From Brachionus koreanus (taxonomy: Eukaryota; Rotifera; Eurotatoria; Ploima; Brachionidae), in assembly GCA_016987375.1 (NCBI GenBank), contig PJRA01000172.1, positions 344,150 through 408,149 of the forward strand: a stretch of DNA of 64,000 bases, given 5' to 3'. The notes under the pieces were generated by a model, which was not told where the DNA came from, did not search any database, and saw only the letters and a list, made by a program, of their open reading frames with translations. Position numbers and translations under genes: made by a program. Positions 43,984 through 56,041 of the stretch are shown here, in pieces. The first letter of the stretch is position 1; each line of letters starts with the position of its first letter.

Positions 43984-44160
43984 TTTTTATTTCTTTTGAA
44001 TTTGAGACGTAATCAGCATGATTCAAAAAGCATTACAATGAGTGAATTTGTCGATTTTGTCAAGACCAGATTACAAATGCCATTAGGCGTTGACCAACCG
44101 TTCATAGCCGGACATGAAAATGATGCTCCAAGCATTAAAAAGTGGATCAGGTTTTGGAAA
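43984..44160 (+). other. Unrecognised coding-like fragment
   Basis: An ORF with balanced composition (SKSITMSEFVDFVKTRL, then GVDQPFIAGHENDAPSIKKWI) stands out from the AT-rich flanks. It runs into MITE family D sequence at about 44165. It could be a captured exon or a transposase remnant; I do not recognise it. Confidence 0.35.
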
Positions 44161-44164
44161 TTTT

Positions 44165-45243
44165 TTAAATTTTATTTTTGTACACGACCATCGTAAGGGT
44201 CAAAATCAAGATTTGGCGGTCCAGTTACTGTCACTACCCAGTCACAAAAAAAACGATGATAAATCAATGAAAATTGATAGATGAATCATTAATGAGCTAG
44301 TAACAATTTCATCTAATTTCGACGATGAAAATTAGTATATTTTATCAAAAATAATTGATGAAAACTTTCTAAATTTATTTAATTTTTAAATAATGTTTTT
44401 TTTTTATTTTTCAAGCAGTTTTAGGAATTATAATAAATAAAAAATTTAAAACCAAGAGTTTTTTAAAATTTTCTAACTATAATTCAGAATTTATCAACAT
44501 GTTTGATTAGAAACGAACATCAATACACATTTTCTCACTAGAAGGACTTTTTAATTTTTTATTCTTTAAGTTATTTATTTTAGAATTACTTAATAGTCCT
44601 ATAACTAGATAGTTTTTTTTGTGACTGGGTATGAATTTTCTGGCTGATTTTATGGTCTAATTATTATTTTTTTCTCATTATTTCTGTTTTTACGATTTTT
44701 TCCTTTGATGAATACAGTAATCGAGTTTTTAAAGGTATCTCTAAAAAAAAAAAGAAAATATTAAAATTAAAATTAAAATAGACAATTATTGCTTTTAAAA
44801 ATCTTTTCAGAAAGGCTACCTCTTTATTATAATAAAAAATTTTTTGTGATAACTAAATCTTGATTGTGTTAAATTTTCTCATGATCAAATTATAATAACA
44901 AGAATAGATGGGATGGTCTGTTAATTGAAAAAAGGAAAGTCAAAATCCATACATCTATTTAGCACTAACCAATAGTATATAACGATCAATTTATTCTGTG
45001 AATGATCGTTTTCTTGGCTCTAATCCAAAAAAACTCATTAACAATTGATAAGATGATTCAAGAGTGAAACAAAGATGAAAAATTTTGATGATTGGATCAA
45101 TCCTAAATGTTCTTTAAGAATAAAATGAAAATTTTTGGTTTTAATCGAAAAACATTTTTCATGTATAAAAAATGAGATGACTCATACATGAAACATCCAT
45201 GAAATCATCGTTTTTAGCTTGACTGGGTAACGGTACCCAACAC
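44165..45243. mobile_element. Nested TA-flanked MITE complex with fold-back interior
   Basis: The outer layer, about 44165-44234 plus 45230-45243, is the right end of MITE family D (TTTTTGTACACGACCAT matches 53316-53332; it ends ACCCAACAC then TA). It is split by an inner element, 44237-45227, with CCCAGTCA/TGACTGGG ends and TA on both sides (44235-44236, 45228-45229). Inside, 44612-44631 is a perfect 20-bp inverted copy of 44235-44254, defining a 393-bp sub-element. A TTCATGTAT/ATACATGAA inverted pair lies near 45158-45195. The left end of the outer element is not visible. Confidence 0.6.
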
Positions 45244-46043
45244 TAATTCAATATACCATTTTCCTTTGAAAATATAAACCGCCATAAGACACTCATTTTA
45301 AAGCGAAGCAGCTTCAGATATGCTTCATCTTTTTATTTTTCTTCTAATTTTAAACAACCTATTTTCTATTTTAAAAATATTTAATTTGAACTTAATAATC
45401 TATAAACTGATGCTTTAAACTCTATAAATAAAGACTCAATTTAGTGAGAAATTGTTTGAAAGACAATACGGTATACTGAACAATTGCACTACCTAATTTG
45501 TTTATCTGAATTCTTAAAAATAATGTTTACATCTTAATTTCAATAATTTTAATCTGAAGATTAAATTTAAGAATAATTTGATCATGTTTTCTATTTATTC
45601 ATCAAATTTATAATTTTTCTAACAAAAAAAATAAATTTCAAATCTAATTTTTGTTTAAAAATTTGATTTTAACATCTTGCGAGTATAATCAGTACTAAGG
45701 TGAACACTTTACTTTACTAAACTAATGAGGAAAGAAATGACGAGTAAAAAAAATATATACTCATAAAATCTAGTTTTTTATTCACTAATTTCTAGTTTAG
45801 ACAAAAAAAAAAGACAAACAATTGTACTATTTATTCATAATCAAAAATTTATAATTTATACTTGTGCTAATTTATTATAGAAATTTCTATAGATCTTTAA
45901 AAATTATATACTTACATGAAAATCATATATACTAAAAATATTTCAAATTTATTAATTAACTAAAAATAAAAAATTTTTCGACAAATTAAACTTTATTTCC
46001 CAAACAATATCCAAATTTTTACTAAATAATATCGAATTCGCGA

Positions 46044-48830
46044 ATGTCTGCCAATTCGGATAACGATTTGTTAGACACGTCCAACATGAACAAATCTCTA
46101 GCAAATAATCAAAACAAAATCCAAGTTGCTACTGAATTTTACGATGAACTTCATTCAATTTTAAATTCTAAACCACCAGTCTCAAAAGAAAAAGTTAACA
46201 AAGTTATCAGAGAAGCTCTTAAATCCCACAGATATTACAAGCATGTAGTTTATTATGTTGAAAACTTCATCAAAAATGTACTAACTATCTTTTAAAATAA
46301 TAACAGTTAGCCTTTCTTTTTAAATTTATTTCTATTTTAAGTGTCCAGCTGAGTACAAGTTATCAGGCCTATATGTAATAGATGCACTAATAAGAAAACA
46401 AAATTCTAATGGCAATAACATAGAGAAAAAAAAGCATCAAGCCCACATCGATTTGTACACAAAGCGTTTTTCTATTAATATATGCAAAACTTTTAATAAT
46501 CTATTTCTCAAGTCGCCTCAATCAGACAGAGTAGGATAAATCGAAATTTTTTTTTTTTTTCTGCTTATTGTTATTATTTATTTTAAGTGCAAAATAAACC
46601 GAGTTATCGAATTATGGCAAAAATACAATGTAATAGAAAATGACCTAATTGATAAGCTTAACCGAATTTCAAACACTTCAAAAATTGATATAGCTTTGAG
46701 TGAAAAACCAATAAACAATTCGGCTGAAAAAAATTTAAATGAAACATTTCTGAATGAACTAGAAAAGTTGAATGAATCAGTAAGCAATAATGGTAGTTCG
46801 GCTAAAAAGTTAAAGCCTTCATCATCCCTGAATAAAATAACAACAAAAACAGAAATTTCAAAGGTTTGCTAGAATAGCTAAATTTTTATTTTTAGAGAGT
46901 TGAATTTTTTCTTTTTTGTTAAAGATACTCGAATTTGACAAAGATTTTGATTCTGACTCAGACAATCAATCTACTTTGAAACGCAAATCAACATCGCCTC
47001 ATTTGGTCGAAGCAACAAATCCGACAAGCATCTTTCAATCAACTGCTGAACGATTACAAAACAGTATTTCAAGCTGTACCGCTTGGCTAGAAACTAATTC
47101 AGGAAAATCGATAGATGACCAGCAAATTAAGCTGGCTGATTTTGTTCCACCAGCTTACTTGTCAACTTATCATTCTTCATATGTTAATTCTGGCAACCTG
47201 CCTCCACCACCCCCTCCTCCAGCGCCTGTTCCTCCACCACCAATTCAAAAGATCAAAACAGATAGCAAAATTAGTCCTCGAGAAAGAGAAAAAGAGAGAC
47301 AGCGGCGAGGATTACCCATCCTTAAAGATAAGCATCTATGCAGTATTACTTTAAAATAGAATTTATTTTAGCCTTTATTTTTATTTTTTATTTCAAAGTT
47401 TGCTCTAAAACAATATGGTTGGGCCACCTATCCAAATCAACAAATGAAGACAATGTTATAGATGAAATTACTGATTTACTATCTCCATCTTCATCGTCAA
47501 ATGACTCAGAATTTAATTCAAACAAGAAGCGCTCGTCTAGATCAGCCAACGGCCAGAATATAATTGTTGATGTTCATGTAAAAATTTAATCCTAATTTTT
47601 ATTTTAAAATTTAATGGAAAAATTTAGCTTATTCCGCCAAGAGGCTGTGCATTTGTTGAATTTTTTGATCGCAAAACAGCATCTAAATGCTTGGACAAAA
47701 TGAGGGATAATTACCGTTTAGACGGCAATTACATTAAAGTAGCCTGGGCTGCCAACAGAGGCATCGAAAAAGAAAAACGATTAAAAGAATTTTGGAATGT
47801 AGATGTTGGTTGTGCATACATTCCCTGGGAATATCTTGACTCTATTTCAAAAGATCTCGTGGATCTCAGCAAATGGGCTATCGGGGGAATTGTTGACGAA
47901 GATTCCTTACCCGATAAGTATTTGAATGTATATAAAAATCAAATGGTAAAAATATCCAATTCGGACCCGGCTAACAGCACAAAAATAACTGAAGACGAAT
48001 CTAAAAATAAGTCAAATGACATGGAAATATGTACAGACGAAAACCCAAACGATCAGAGCAAACAAGCTGATCTATTGCCTACGCCTGTGCCGCCTATGCA
48101 CTATCAGAACATCTTGAATTCTCAGCATATGCTGCCAATTAATTTTTCTACTCCACCTCCAAACTTGGGACAACAAGCTAACGCTGCTCAGCCGAGCCAA
48201 TTTTTGAATTCAAATTCCTCATTGGCTCAAAACCAAATCGGGCTTTCATCAATTCAAGTGCATCCAATAAACTATCAAGCAATTAACCAGCTAAATTCAG
48301 TATTTCCATCGACTGATTCCAATCACGAATCGCTTGTTCCGCCAAATCAAAATCTTATAGATTTACTCAACTCTCAAAGAAATTTGATGCCAATGCCTAA
48401 TTTTCCTCCAGCGCCATCGCAATTTCAATTTTTTCATCGACCAGTTCTAATGAATCCAAATAATCAAAATCAGTTCGCACCATTAGGAAATCAGTCGATG
48501 CCCCAAATGCGAAAAATACTACTTCCGTTTCATGGAATGCAATCACAAATGGACAAAAATGAACCACCCATTAACCAAGAAACGTCTGAAATAAGCTCAA
48601 CAACTCAAAATGAAGAAAAGAATGCAAAAACAAGCGAAAGTAGAAACGGAAATTTTAGAAAAAATAATTGGAAAAATAATAATAATAATCACAATAATTA
48701 TAACAAGAGGCGGTCTTATGGAAATGATTACAATCGAAATAGCTACATAAATAATAATCGTTATTCTAATCAGTCTAATAATTTTAGGAACTACAATAAC
48801 AACAATGGTCATAATCTAGATAGGAAATAG
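46044..48830 (+). CDS. SCAF4/SCAF8-like CID-RRM protein
   Basis: Exons 46044-46277, 46342-46530, 46588-46863, 46925-47342, 47399-47577, 47628-48830; 832 residues. The N-terminal CID (ATEFYDELHSILNSKPPVSK, YKHVVYYVENFIKN, YKLSGLYVIDALIRKQ, VIELWQKYNV) binds the phosphorylated RNA polymerase II CTD. A Pro-rich run and an Arg/Glu stretch (SPREREKERQRRG) follow. The RRM begins KTIWLGHLSKST and ends PPRGCAFVEFFDRKTASKCL, then IKVAWAANRGIEKEKRLKEFWNVDVGCAYIPWEYL, which is specific to SCAF4/8. An extra Ser/Asn/Lys-rich insert (about 27 residues) sits inside the RRM before beta-3. The C-terminus is Gln/Pro-rich, then Asn/Arg-rich. Family role: suppression of early transcript termination. Confidence 0.93.
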
Positions 48831-49043
48831 CGTTTAAGAAAAAATAAAAAATCGTAAGTCAGTAAAAACATTTACACTGTTCTTTATTATTTTAATTTAA
48901 AAATAGATATTTTAAGCATTAGTGAAAAATGTTCTAAGTTTTAAAAATTCAATTTAAAAATTATTATTTTTTTTTTAAGTAAACTTTTGTTGTTTGCTTT
49001 TTTGTTACTTTTACGATAACATTAATTTATATAGTTATAACTT
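48831..49043. other. 3' flank of the SCAF gene
   Basis: AT-rich, no feature beyond a probable poly(A) region, up to the gap. Confidence 0.5.
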
Positions 49044-49622
49044 NNNNNNNNNNNNNNNNNNNNNNNNNNNNNNNNNNNNNNNNNNNNNNNNNNNNNNNNN
49101 NNNNNNNNNNNNNNNNNNNNNNNNNNNNNNNNNNNNNNNNNNNNNNNNNNNNNNNNNNNNNNNNNNNNNNNNNNNNNNNNNNNNNNNNNNNNNNNNNNNN
49201 NNNNNNNNNNNNNNNNNNNNNNNNNNNNNNNNNNNNNNNNNNNNNNNNNNNNNNNNNNNNNNNNNNNNNNNNNNNNNNNNNNNNNNNNNNNNNNNNNNNN
49301 NNNNNNNNNNNNNNNNNNNNNNNNNNNNNNNNNNNNNNNNNNNNNNNNNNNNNNNNNNNNNNNNNNNNNNNNNNNNNNNNNNNNNNNNNNNNNNNNNNNN
49401 NNNNNNNNNNNNNNNNNNNNNNNNNNNNNNNNNNNNNNNNNNNNNNNNNNNNNNNNNNNNNNNNNNNNNNNNNNNNNNNNNNNNNNNNNNNNNNNNNNNN
49501 NNNNNNNNNNNNNNNNNNNNNNNNNNNNNNNNNNNNNNNNNNNNNNNNNNNNNNNNNNNNNNNNNNNNNNNNNNNNNNNNNNNNNNNNNNNNNNNNNNNN
49601 NNNNNNNNNNNNNNNNNNNNNN
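49044..49622. other. Assembly gap (579 N)
   Basis: Run of N. Confidence 1.
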
Positions 49623-49796
49623 CTAACAGACCCGAGAAAAAAAAAAATATATATATATAAGGTTTATAACAATTGTTACCTCATTGTTGGAAAAAAAGCT
49701 TATCAGAAACTACAGTAACTCATGAAATATGTTTAGTGGAAGATAAAAATGTGCTTTAAATAAGAAGGCTACATTATTTGTTTTAAAGATTTAATA

Positions 49797-50405
49797 GGAG
49801 ATTCCAGAAGAAGAAAGGGTCAGATGGACAAGCCATTCTCGTTCAGTTAACAATGGTCATCATGCTTAATATTCACTATTATCAAATAACCTTTGCGAAT
49901 CACAATCTACAATATCTCGCCACTTTAATTTGAATGACAAAACTAACAGACTTTGGTCTATTTTGGAAATTATGGTAAAAGAAATCAATGGTTGGATCTA
50001 TCTTCAAGGACCTCAGACAGTCGTGAAATGTGGACGTTCTGATAAAAAAATGATGTTGTGAGTTTGGTGAAAATTAAGCGGTAATACAGAGCTAGTTCCA
50101 GACAGTCGTGTTATAAATGCAGAACTTTATTCTGAACAATTAGAACGAATGTTCTTTGATCTTTGAATTCTTCATTGATCAATTTTTCTTCAAGATAACG
50201 CTGGACCTCACACAGCAAGAATAACAATGGAAAAGATAGAAGAGTTTGAAGGGACTTAACTTCTTCTTCATATTATCTTTTTAGTTCAATAGCTCATTCT
50301 CTTAGAAGACGGCATTTTACTAATCAAGACCAAGTGTCGTGAATTTTTTGGCTCCAAAACCTATATAATAGTACAAGAGAGAAGAATCATCCTAATTATA
50401 GTTGA
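49797..50405 (+). pseudogene. Mariner-like transposase remnant
   Basis: Pieces in several frames read KKMMLWVWW-like with stops, SRVINAELYSEQLERM and FLQDNAGPHTARITMEKIEEF, followed by a decayed PYSPDLAPSDYHLFRSL-like stretch (SSIAHSLRRRHF). These match the catalytic half of mariner transposases (QHDNARPH motif). Many stops and indels; inactive. Confidence 0.75.
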
Positions 50406-51166
50406 CTAAAGACTATACAGCCTAATGGTTTATACTTGAAAATTAGCTAACTATTAATTTATTTTATTGATAAATTAAAAGAAAAAAACGCAAAATTTTT
50501 GACTCATCCTAATATTTAATTAAAAAATAAATTTGAATTTAAAGAAAATTAAACACAATGTTTTTTGCTCAATTAAATTAAAATCAATTAATCGAAATTA
50601 ACTTTTTAACTTAATATATTCGACTTGATTACACTATTAAAAGGATTCAAAACTTTAGGTTTCATTTTTAAATTCTGAATGATTGTTTTCATTTACTTAT
50701 TTATTACTTCAATGAACGCCTTTTAGGCCATGTAAACATGCTAGGCTATTATTTGAACTTAAAAATTAATTTGAAATAATTTTTTTTTTCAAAATAAATT
50801 ATTTTTATTACAGTATAATATAACCTTACTATGATTAGTCTGCTGTAGTTTTTATTTTTCATCCATGCAGTTTCAAAGGGAATAGTGAATTTTTTTAAAA
50901 AGATATAATTGAAGGTCAACATAAAGAAAAACTATAAAAAACTTAACAAAATAATATGCAAAAATATTAAATATTGAAAGTAATTACCAAGTAAAAAGTT
51001 AATTGATCAGTTTTAAATAAAAAAAATTGGGATCATTTTATTTTTCAAAAGTGTATAATATTTATTCAATAAATATAATCAATTAAAACTAATTAAAAAA
51101 GTTGGCATTTGAAAAAAATCGAGAAAGATAATTGAATTAAATTTTTATTTAAAATCGAATATATAA

Positions 51167-51347
51167 GGCAAAATGATAACAAGTTTATATTTTTTCATTT
51201 TCATATTTTTAGATTTTTTGAAAATTTTTAATTTTAATTTTGTTTACCAAATAATTTGAGAGTGTTTTTTTTTTAATTTTCTGAAAAATCGCACAAAAAA
51301 TCTAAGAATATGAAAATGTAATAATGTAAAATTATTTTCATTTTGCC
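51167..51347. mobile_element. hAT-like MITE, family E, 181 bp, with 8-bp TSD
   Basis: The termini GGCAAAATGA and TCATTTTGCC are exact inverted repeats, extended inward by imperfect matches. ATATATAA is duplicated on both sides (51159-51166, 51348-51355). The internal TAGATTTTTT and CAAATAATTTGAGAG blocks are shared with the copy at 55387-55537. Confidence 0.8.
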
Positions 51348-51829
51348 ATATATAAAAAATTAATTTCAGCCAAATTTGCACAGTTTTAACAGCTGCAACT
51401 ATGTTAGTTACATTTACAGAAATAGCTTTTTTTTGCCCTTTTTTACAAAATTTCATAAGCACATTTAACAGTTGTTATTTTATGTTTTAACAGAATTTTA
51501 AAAGCAAGTTAAAAAAAGATTTTGAATTAAGAATTTTTAATTGAAAACAATTTAAATCAAACAAAGTTTAATCCTACCCGATAAAATAAGACTCATCTTA
51601 CGGGTATAGAATTAAAAAAACTAAAAATATTATTCCATCTTCTAAACTTTATTACTGTTATATGATTTATTAAAATTATATGATTACTGTCATATTATTT
51701 GTTACATTACGAACTAAGATAAACTTAATAGATACAGCTTTGTACAAATTCTGACCATTTTTATTAACATTAAATTATCAATTATAAATTAATAATTAAA
51801 TTATTTATAATTTAAGAAATTGGATGAGC

Positions 51830-51990
51830 TTTTAATGAAGAAAATGCGCCAAGAGAAAGCATTTATGGAAAAAAATTGAAAAGGCACATAGAAACGATAA
51901 ACGATTTTTTCAAGAATTCAAAACCAGATAGAGTGAAAGCTAGGAAAAAGGCCAAACTCGTTTTAAATAAGAGTAAGTTATGCACCAATT
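51830..51990 (+). other. Lys-rich coding-like patch, unassigned
   Basis: Two overlapping frames look coding-like (one reads KRHIETINDFFKNSKPDRVK and is followed by GTAAGT). No neighbouring exon can be linked, and I do not recognise it. Confidence 0.25.
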
Positions 51991-52369
51991 TAATTTATTT
52001 TTGTTTTTAGATTTTATTTTTTCTCAAAAATTCATATTTTTTTTTAAATAAAAGTATCCCATATTTTAAATTTATTTTTTAATTATTGAGACAAAATAAT
52101 TAATTTATTATAAAAAAAAAAACAACAAGTGGACTGTAAACAATATTTTTTCAAAAATTCAATTAAACAATATTTTTGAAAGAATACTGTAAAAATTCCA
52201 TAAATAAAACTGTTTACCACACTGTAAAGGAAAAATCCGTTTATGTCTCTTAATTAAAGGAATTAAAGGAAGAGCCTTAAAGGCGTTCATTGAAATAATA
52301 AATAAATAAATTGCTTTATGCAGAAGACTGCAAGATATTTTGTATTGTCGACCGATACAATCCAAATGA

Positions 52370-52590
52370 ATCATTAAACTTATTCAAGATGATATTGATT
52401 CATTATTTAGCTGGTGTAATGAATGGTCTATGGATCTAAATTTTGTTAATGCGAGATTATGAATTTTAATCGAAATCAAGGGCTGCAAATGATTATATCA
52501 TGAATGATTTAGCTAATGGTAAAGCTCATATTGTCTCAAGACTCCGGATTCAGAAAGATTTAAGTTGCGACAGCCTCAAAAGGTAACAGA
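52370..52590 (+). pseudogene. LINE RT thumb fragment
   Basis: Reads QDDIDSLFSWCNEWSMDLNF, the region just after the catalytic box in CR1-type LINEs. After frameshifts, RIQKDL remains of the following segment. Isolated and dead. Confidence 0.65.
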
Positions 52591-53072
52591 ATAGGGTTGA
52601 CTTGGTAAAGTTCTACATGGTATTACATTTCATACACAGATGGTCATTAAATTAAACACAAAAACAATTAATACGTTCAAATTTTTTTTCTTTTTTCATT
52701 TCATATTGTGAAATTTAAAATTTTAGGAAAAGAAGTTGAGTTCAACCATTTTTAGTAGGCAAACTCAAACCATGAATAAATTAAATTTAAAATTGTTTAA
52801 GAGCGTAATTTTTTTTATTTTGATCTTAAATGTTGATAAAAAAATACGAAAACTTACTGATTCTTATAATTAGAAATAATTAAGTTCAGAATTTTGAAGA
52901 CTTTATCCACTTAAATAAAAACACTTTAAAATGTCTTGATGTCTTTCTCTCAAATAATATGACTTAAATATTATCAAATGTATTAAATTATTGAATTATA
53001 AATAAATAAAAACAAAAAAAAAATTTTAATTTTTTGACGAATGCTTGTTTTTTTAGTAAATTATAAGATATA

Positions 53073-53364
53073 TGTTGGGTCCCGTCAGTGACGACCACCT
53101 AACTGCCATAATTTGATTTTGGCCGTCTGGATTTAGTGTCTTGACAACCAAAAAAACGATTTTCATATACAGTCGCAAAATTTTTTTTCTGGAAATACAC
53201 AATATCCAGGTAGCCAACATCAAATTATGGCGGTTAAGTGGTGTTAATCTTATTCCACTAGATATTTTTTTCAAAGTATATTTTTGTCAAAATTTTGAAA
53301 AACTTTCTAAATTTTGTTTTTGTACACGGCCATAAAAACTAAGGTCACTGACGATACCCAACAC
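53073..53364. mobile_element. Tc1/mariner-type MITE, family D, 292 bp
   Basis: The left end TGTTGGGTCCCGTCAGTGAC and the right end (reverse complement GTGTTGGGTATCGTCAGTGAC from 53364) are inverted copies. TA flanks at 53071-53072 and 53365-53366. Internally, two copies of an AATTATGG/CCATAATT segment are inverted, so much of it folds back. No ORF of note. Confidence 0.75.
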
Positions 53365-53501
53365 TAGTTATAAGTGTGAAATTAAAATTATTACCTAGAA
53401 TGAATTACTCATACATGTTTTACTGATGCAGATATTTTTTTCAGATTATTTAAATAAAGATCTCAAAAATATATTTTATTCAAATAATATTCAAAAAAAA
53501 A

Positions 53502-54693
53502 TTAAAACATGTTTTTTATTTTTTGCAAAGTAAAATCAAGATTCTTTTGATTGTTTTTGTATAAATCTGTTAATAAATCAAAAGGATAATAAAATTTTTT
53601 TATCTCTTTTAGACGATCATCAATTTTAGCAGGGCATTCATTGGTGTCAATCTCCTTAAGAAGCCATTGATACTTAAAGAAATTCTCTTGTTCATTCACA
53701 TAATTCACGCTAAGATTTTTCATAATAAGTGTAAAAAATCTGAAATTTTTAAGTTTGATCATTTTTAACCTCAAAATCAATCAATAATACTTTAAGTTTT
53801 TGCCGAATTCAATATATTCTTGATACATTTTTCTTCCGATCTTACGATAAATTTGATCGTTGATTTCTAAGTCTTCCAATTGAATCTCTTCATCGAAACA
53901 TCTGGCTAAGTTTTCATCCAATATTACAAAAATTGCTTTATATTTTAGAAGCTAAAATAGAAGAATGAAAAAAAGTAGCAAAAAATTAAAAAAATCACCT
54001 CACGGTCAAAATCAAAATTTTCAAATGAAATTACATGTAATTCAAACCTATTATCAGACTCTTCAACATAAGTTTTAAAGTCCGAAATCAATGAGCTGCT
54101 TTCTTCTCTTACATTCTTATGAATTAACAACCCAATTAAAACTTAAAATTTAAATAACTGAATTAAGAAGATTTAATGTCTTTAATTGCTTTAATTTTAT
54201 TTTGAATATTTTCAAACTAGATTTTTGCAAATATTTTTATAAAAATCTCCCTAAACAAAAATAAAATTTTTGATCGAATAAAATATAATTAAATATATTA
54301 ACAAATAAATCAGTACCCTTTTTTGATGAAAATTCATTAGTTTTTAACATTAAAAAAATTCTGGTTGCACTGTTCTTTCAAATAAATATTTAGCATTGAA
54401 TAGAACCAGTTGTCATAGTTGTTTGCCTTTTTAATAGCTAAAATTTTCTGGTCAGTTCTTAAATTAAATCTTAAACCAAAATAGTCGATAAGATCTTCTT
54501 TAAATGGAAGTATGTCAAATTCCCACAAAATATTTCTTAATGTTACTGTTTTGTCTAGATATTCACTTAAATCATATTTTAATATTTGACTTTTAAGTCC
54601 AATAATATCGGCTCTATCAACTTGAAAATCAACAAGATTTTTTGATTCATTCTCGCTATGATTTAGATTTGACATTTCTATCAAATTTAACAT
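53502..54693 (-). CDS. Probable SEFIR-domain protein (CIKS/ACT1-like), gene model incomplete
   Basis: Exons supported: complement of about 54337-54693, 53999-about 54141, 53791-53951 and 53502-53739. Exon 1 contains a helical region (TVTLRNILWEFDILPFKEDL, then ANNYDNWFYSMLNIYL) that could be a death-fold domain. Exons 2-4 resemble a SEFIR domain: LLIHKNVREESSSLISDF, FENFDFDRE, YKAIFVILDENL, IYRKIGRKMYQEYIEFG, NLKFFTLIMKNLS and YPFDLLTDL line up in order with the SEFIR of ACT1/TRAF3IP2. Phase between exons 1 and 2 does not close, so an extra exon or different donor exists. SEFIR proteins transmit IL-17-type signals. Family call is by eye; moderate to low confidence. Confidence 0.45.
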
Positions 54694-54720
54694 GAATCCT
54701 AACAAAATTAGAATTTTAAC

Positions 54721-55386
54721 AATTCGATGTTAATTTTAAAAATTTATGAATAACTACAAAAGTTTTTAGATAAGATTAATTTAGTTTTTTATTTTAAAAT
54801 TTGTTATCTTGTTAAAATAAGATTATTAGACAACTTAGATGAAGACGATTATTTAAAAAAGGTTTTCCCATAGTGTTTTAGAGAATCTAAAGAAAGAAGT
54901 ATCTCTTAAGAAGTATCTTTTTTATTACGAAAAAGAACTAATAATCTTGAACATTAATTGTCTCTCGTAAAACTGACATTCAAGTATTATAGAAGCAAGG
55001 GCTAAAAAAATTGATGGTAGAGACGTAATAGTGTCTTTTTACATACGTCACCACTTAGTTTATCCCTTTGCATTTAAAAAATTTTTTTTAATAATAAATA
55101 AATTTTCAAAATTTTGAATAATTAATAGCATCAAAAAGAAAAATAAGTTATTTCTAAAGTTTTAGTCAATTTATAAATAAAAACAAATATCTTTTAACTG
55201 AACATCACATCCATTGGAGTCTCCTCGTTTTCAATTATAGTTTGGATTTGGCTTGACCTTGTTCCTTTATCTAATGATGTATCTACTAGAATGCTTGACG
55301 TTACTGTTTGAGCTTGATTCTAAAAGTTTAACCACTTTGAGAAGCCTACCAAAGTGAACTTTGATTTTCTCTTGTTGATTGTTTTG
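54721..55386. other. Mixed non-coding DNA and decayed gypsy sequence
   Basis: About 55200-55386 reads on the minus strand as AQNNQQEKIKVHFGRLLKVV, continuous across the MITE with KNPKAQN. It therefore appears to be part of the same retroelement that carries the integrase fragment at 55691-56041. The rest is unassigned. Confidence 0.4.
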
Positions 55387-55537
55387 GGCTAAATGAAAAT
55401 AATTTTACATTTTTAGATTTTTTGTGCAATATTTAGGAATTTTTTAGAATTTTTTTTTTTATCAAATAATTTGAGAGAGTTTTTTTAATTTTCTTAGAAA
55501 AAAATTAAAAAATATAAAAATTATTTTCATTTTACGT
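55387..55537. mobile_element. hAT-like MITE, family E, 151 bp, with 8-bp TSD
   Basis: The ends GGCTAAATGAAAATAATTTT and the reverse complement of AAAATTATTTTCATTTTACG form TIRs. TTGTTTTG is duplicated on both sides (55379-55386, 55538-55545). It is inserted in a minus-strand retroelement reading frame, and the duplicated codons (AQN) are visible on each side. Confidence 0.8.
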
Positions 55538-55690
55538 TGTTTTGAGCTTTTGGATTTTTTATTTTAATATTCATCAACATTTGATCTAAAATTGGATTTT
55601 GCATATCCATACAGAGCATTTGTTTGATTGTGCAAATTGTTTGCTCAGTTAAATCAGTTGGATTTTGTATAGCTTAAAAAACTATGCGAA

Positions 55691-56041
55691 CTAGTTTACA
55701 CACAAAACGAGATATTGTTTGCCATTTGCGTGTTTCTTTAGAGGTCCAGCAAAGTCTATGACAGCTAGGTCCAAAGCTTTTTCGATCCTAATAGAAATAA
55801 GAGGTTTTAAATTCGAACTACTTTTTTTATAATAAGTATATGCTTTCACTTTAATGAAACCTAGATGACAAGAAGCTACAGAGTTGTGATGAAGTCTACA
55901 AATGAACTTAATTATCTTGTTTGGTACCACAATCAAAAAATCATGTTTTAATACTTTATACAAAATATTGATTTTCAAAACTAAATTTTCCCAACCATCA
56001 TTTTTGTAATCTGATCTTAGACTAGCTTTAATAAATTTCAT
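55691..56041 (-). pseudogene. Ty3/gypsy-like integrase fragment
   Basis: KVLKHDFLIVVPNKIIKFIC then HHNSVASCHLGFIKV is the H-H part of the integrase zinc finger. The next CxxC is replaced by a deletion. LDLAVIDFAGPLKKHANGKQ is the start of the catalytic core (first Asp in VIDFAGPL). The DDE core beyond is missing. Confidence 0.75.

Noticed and set aside
48597..48812. Ile/Val-rich minus-strand ORF
   Set aside because: Antisense of the Asn-rich SCAF C-terminus, not a transmembrane protein.
49044..49622. Long ORFs through N runs
   Set aside because: Artefacts of undetermined bases in the gaps.
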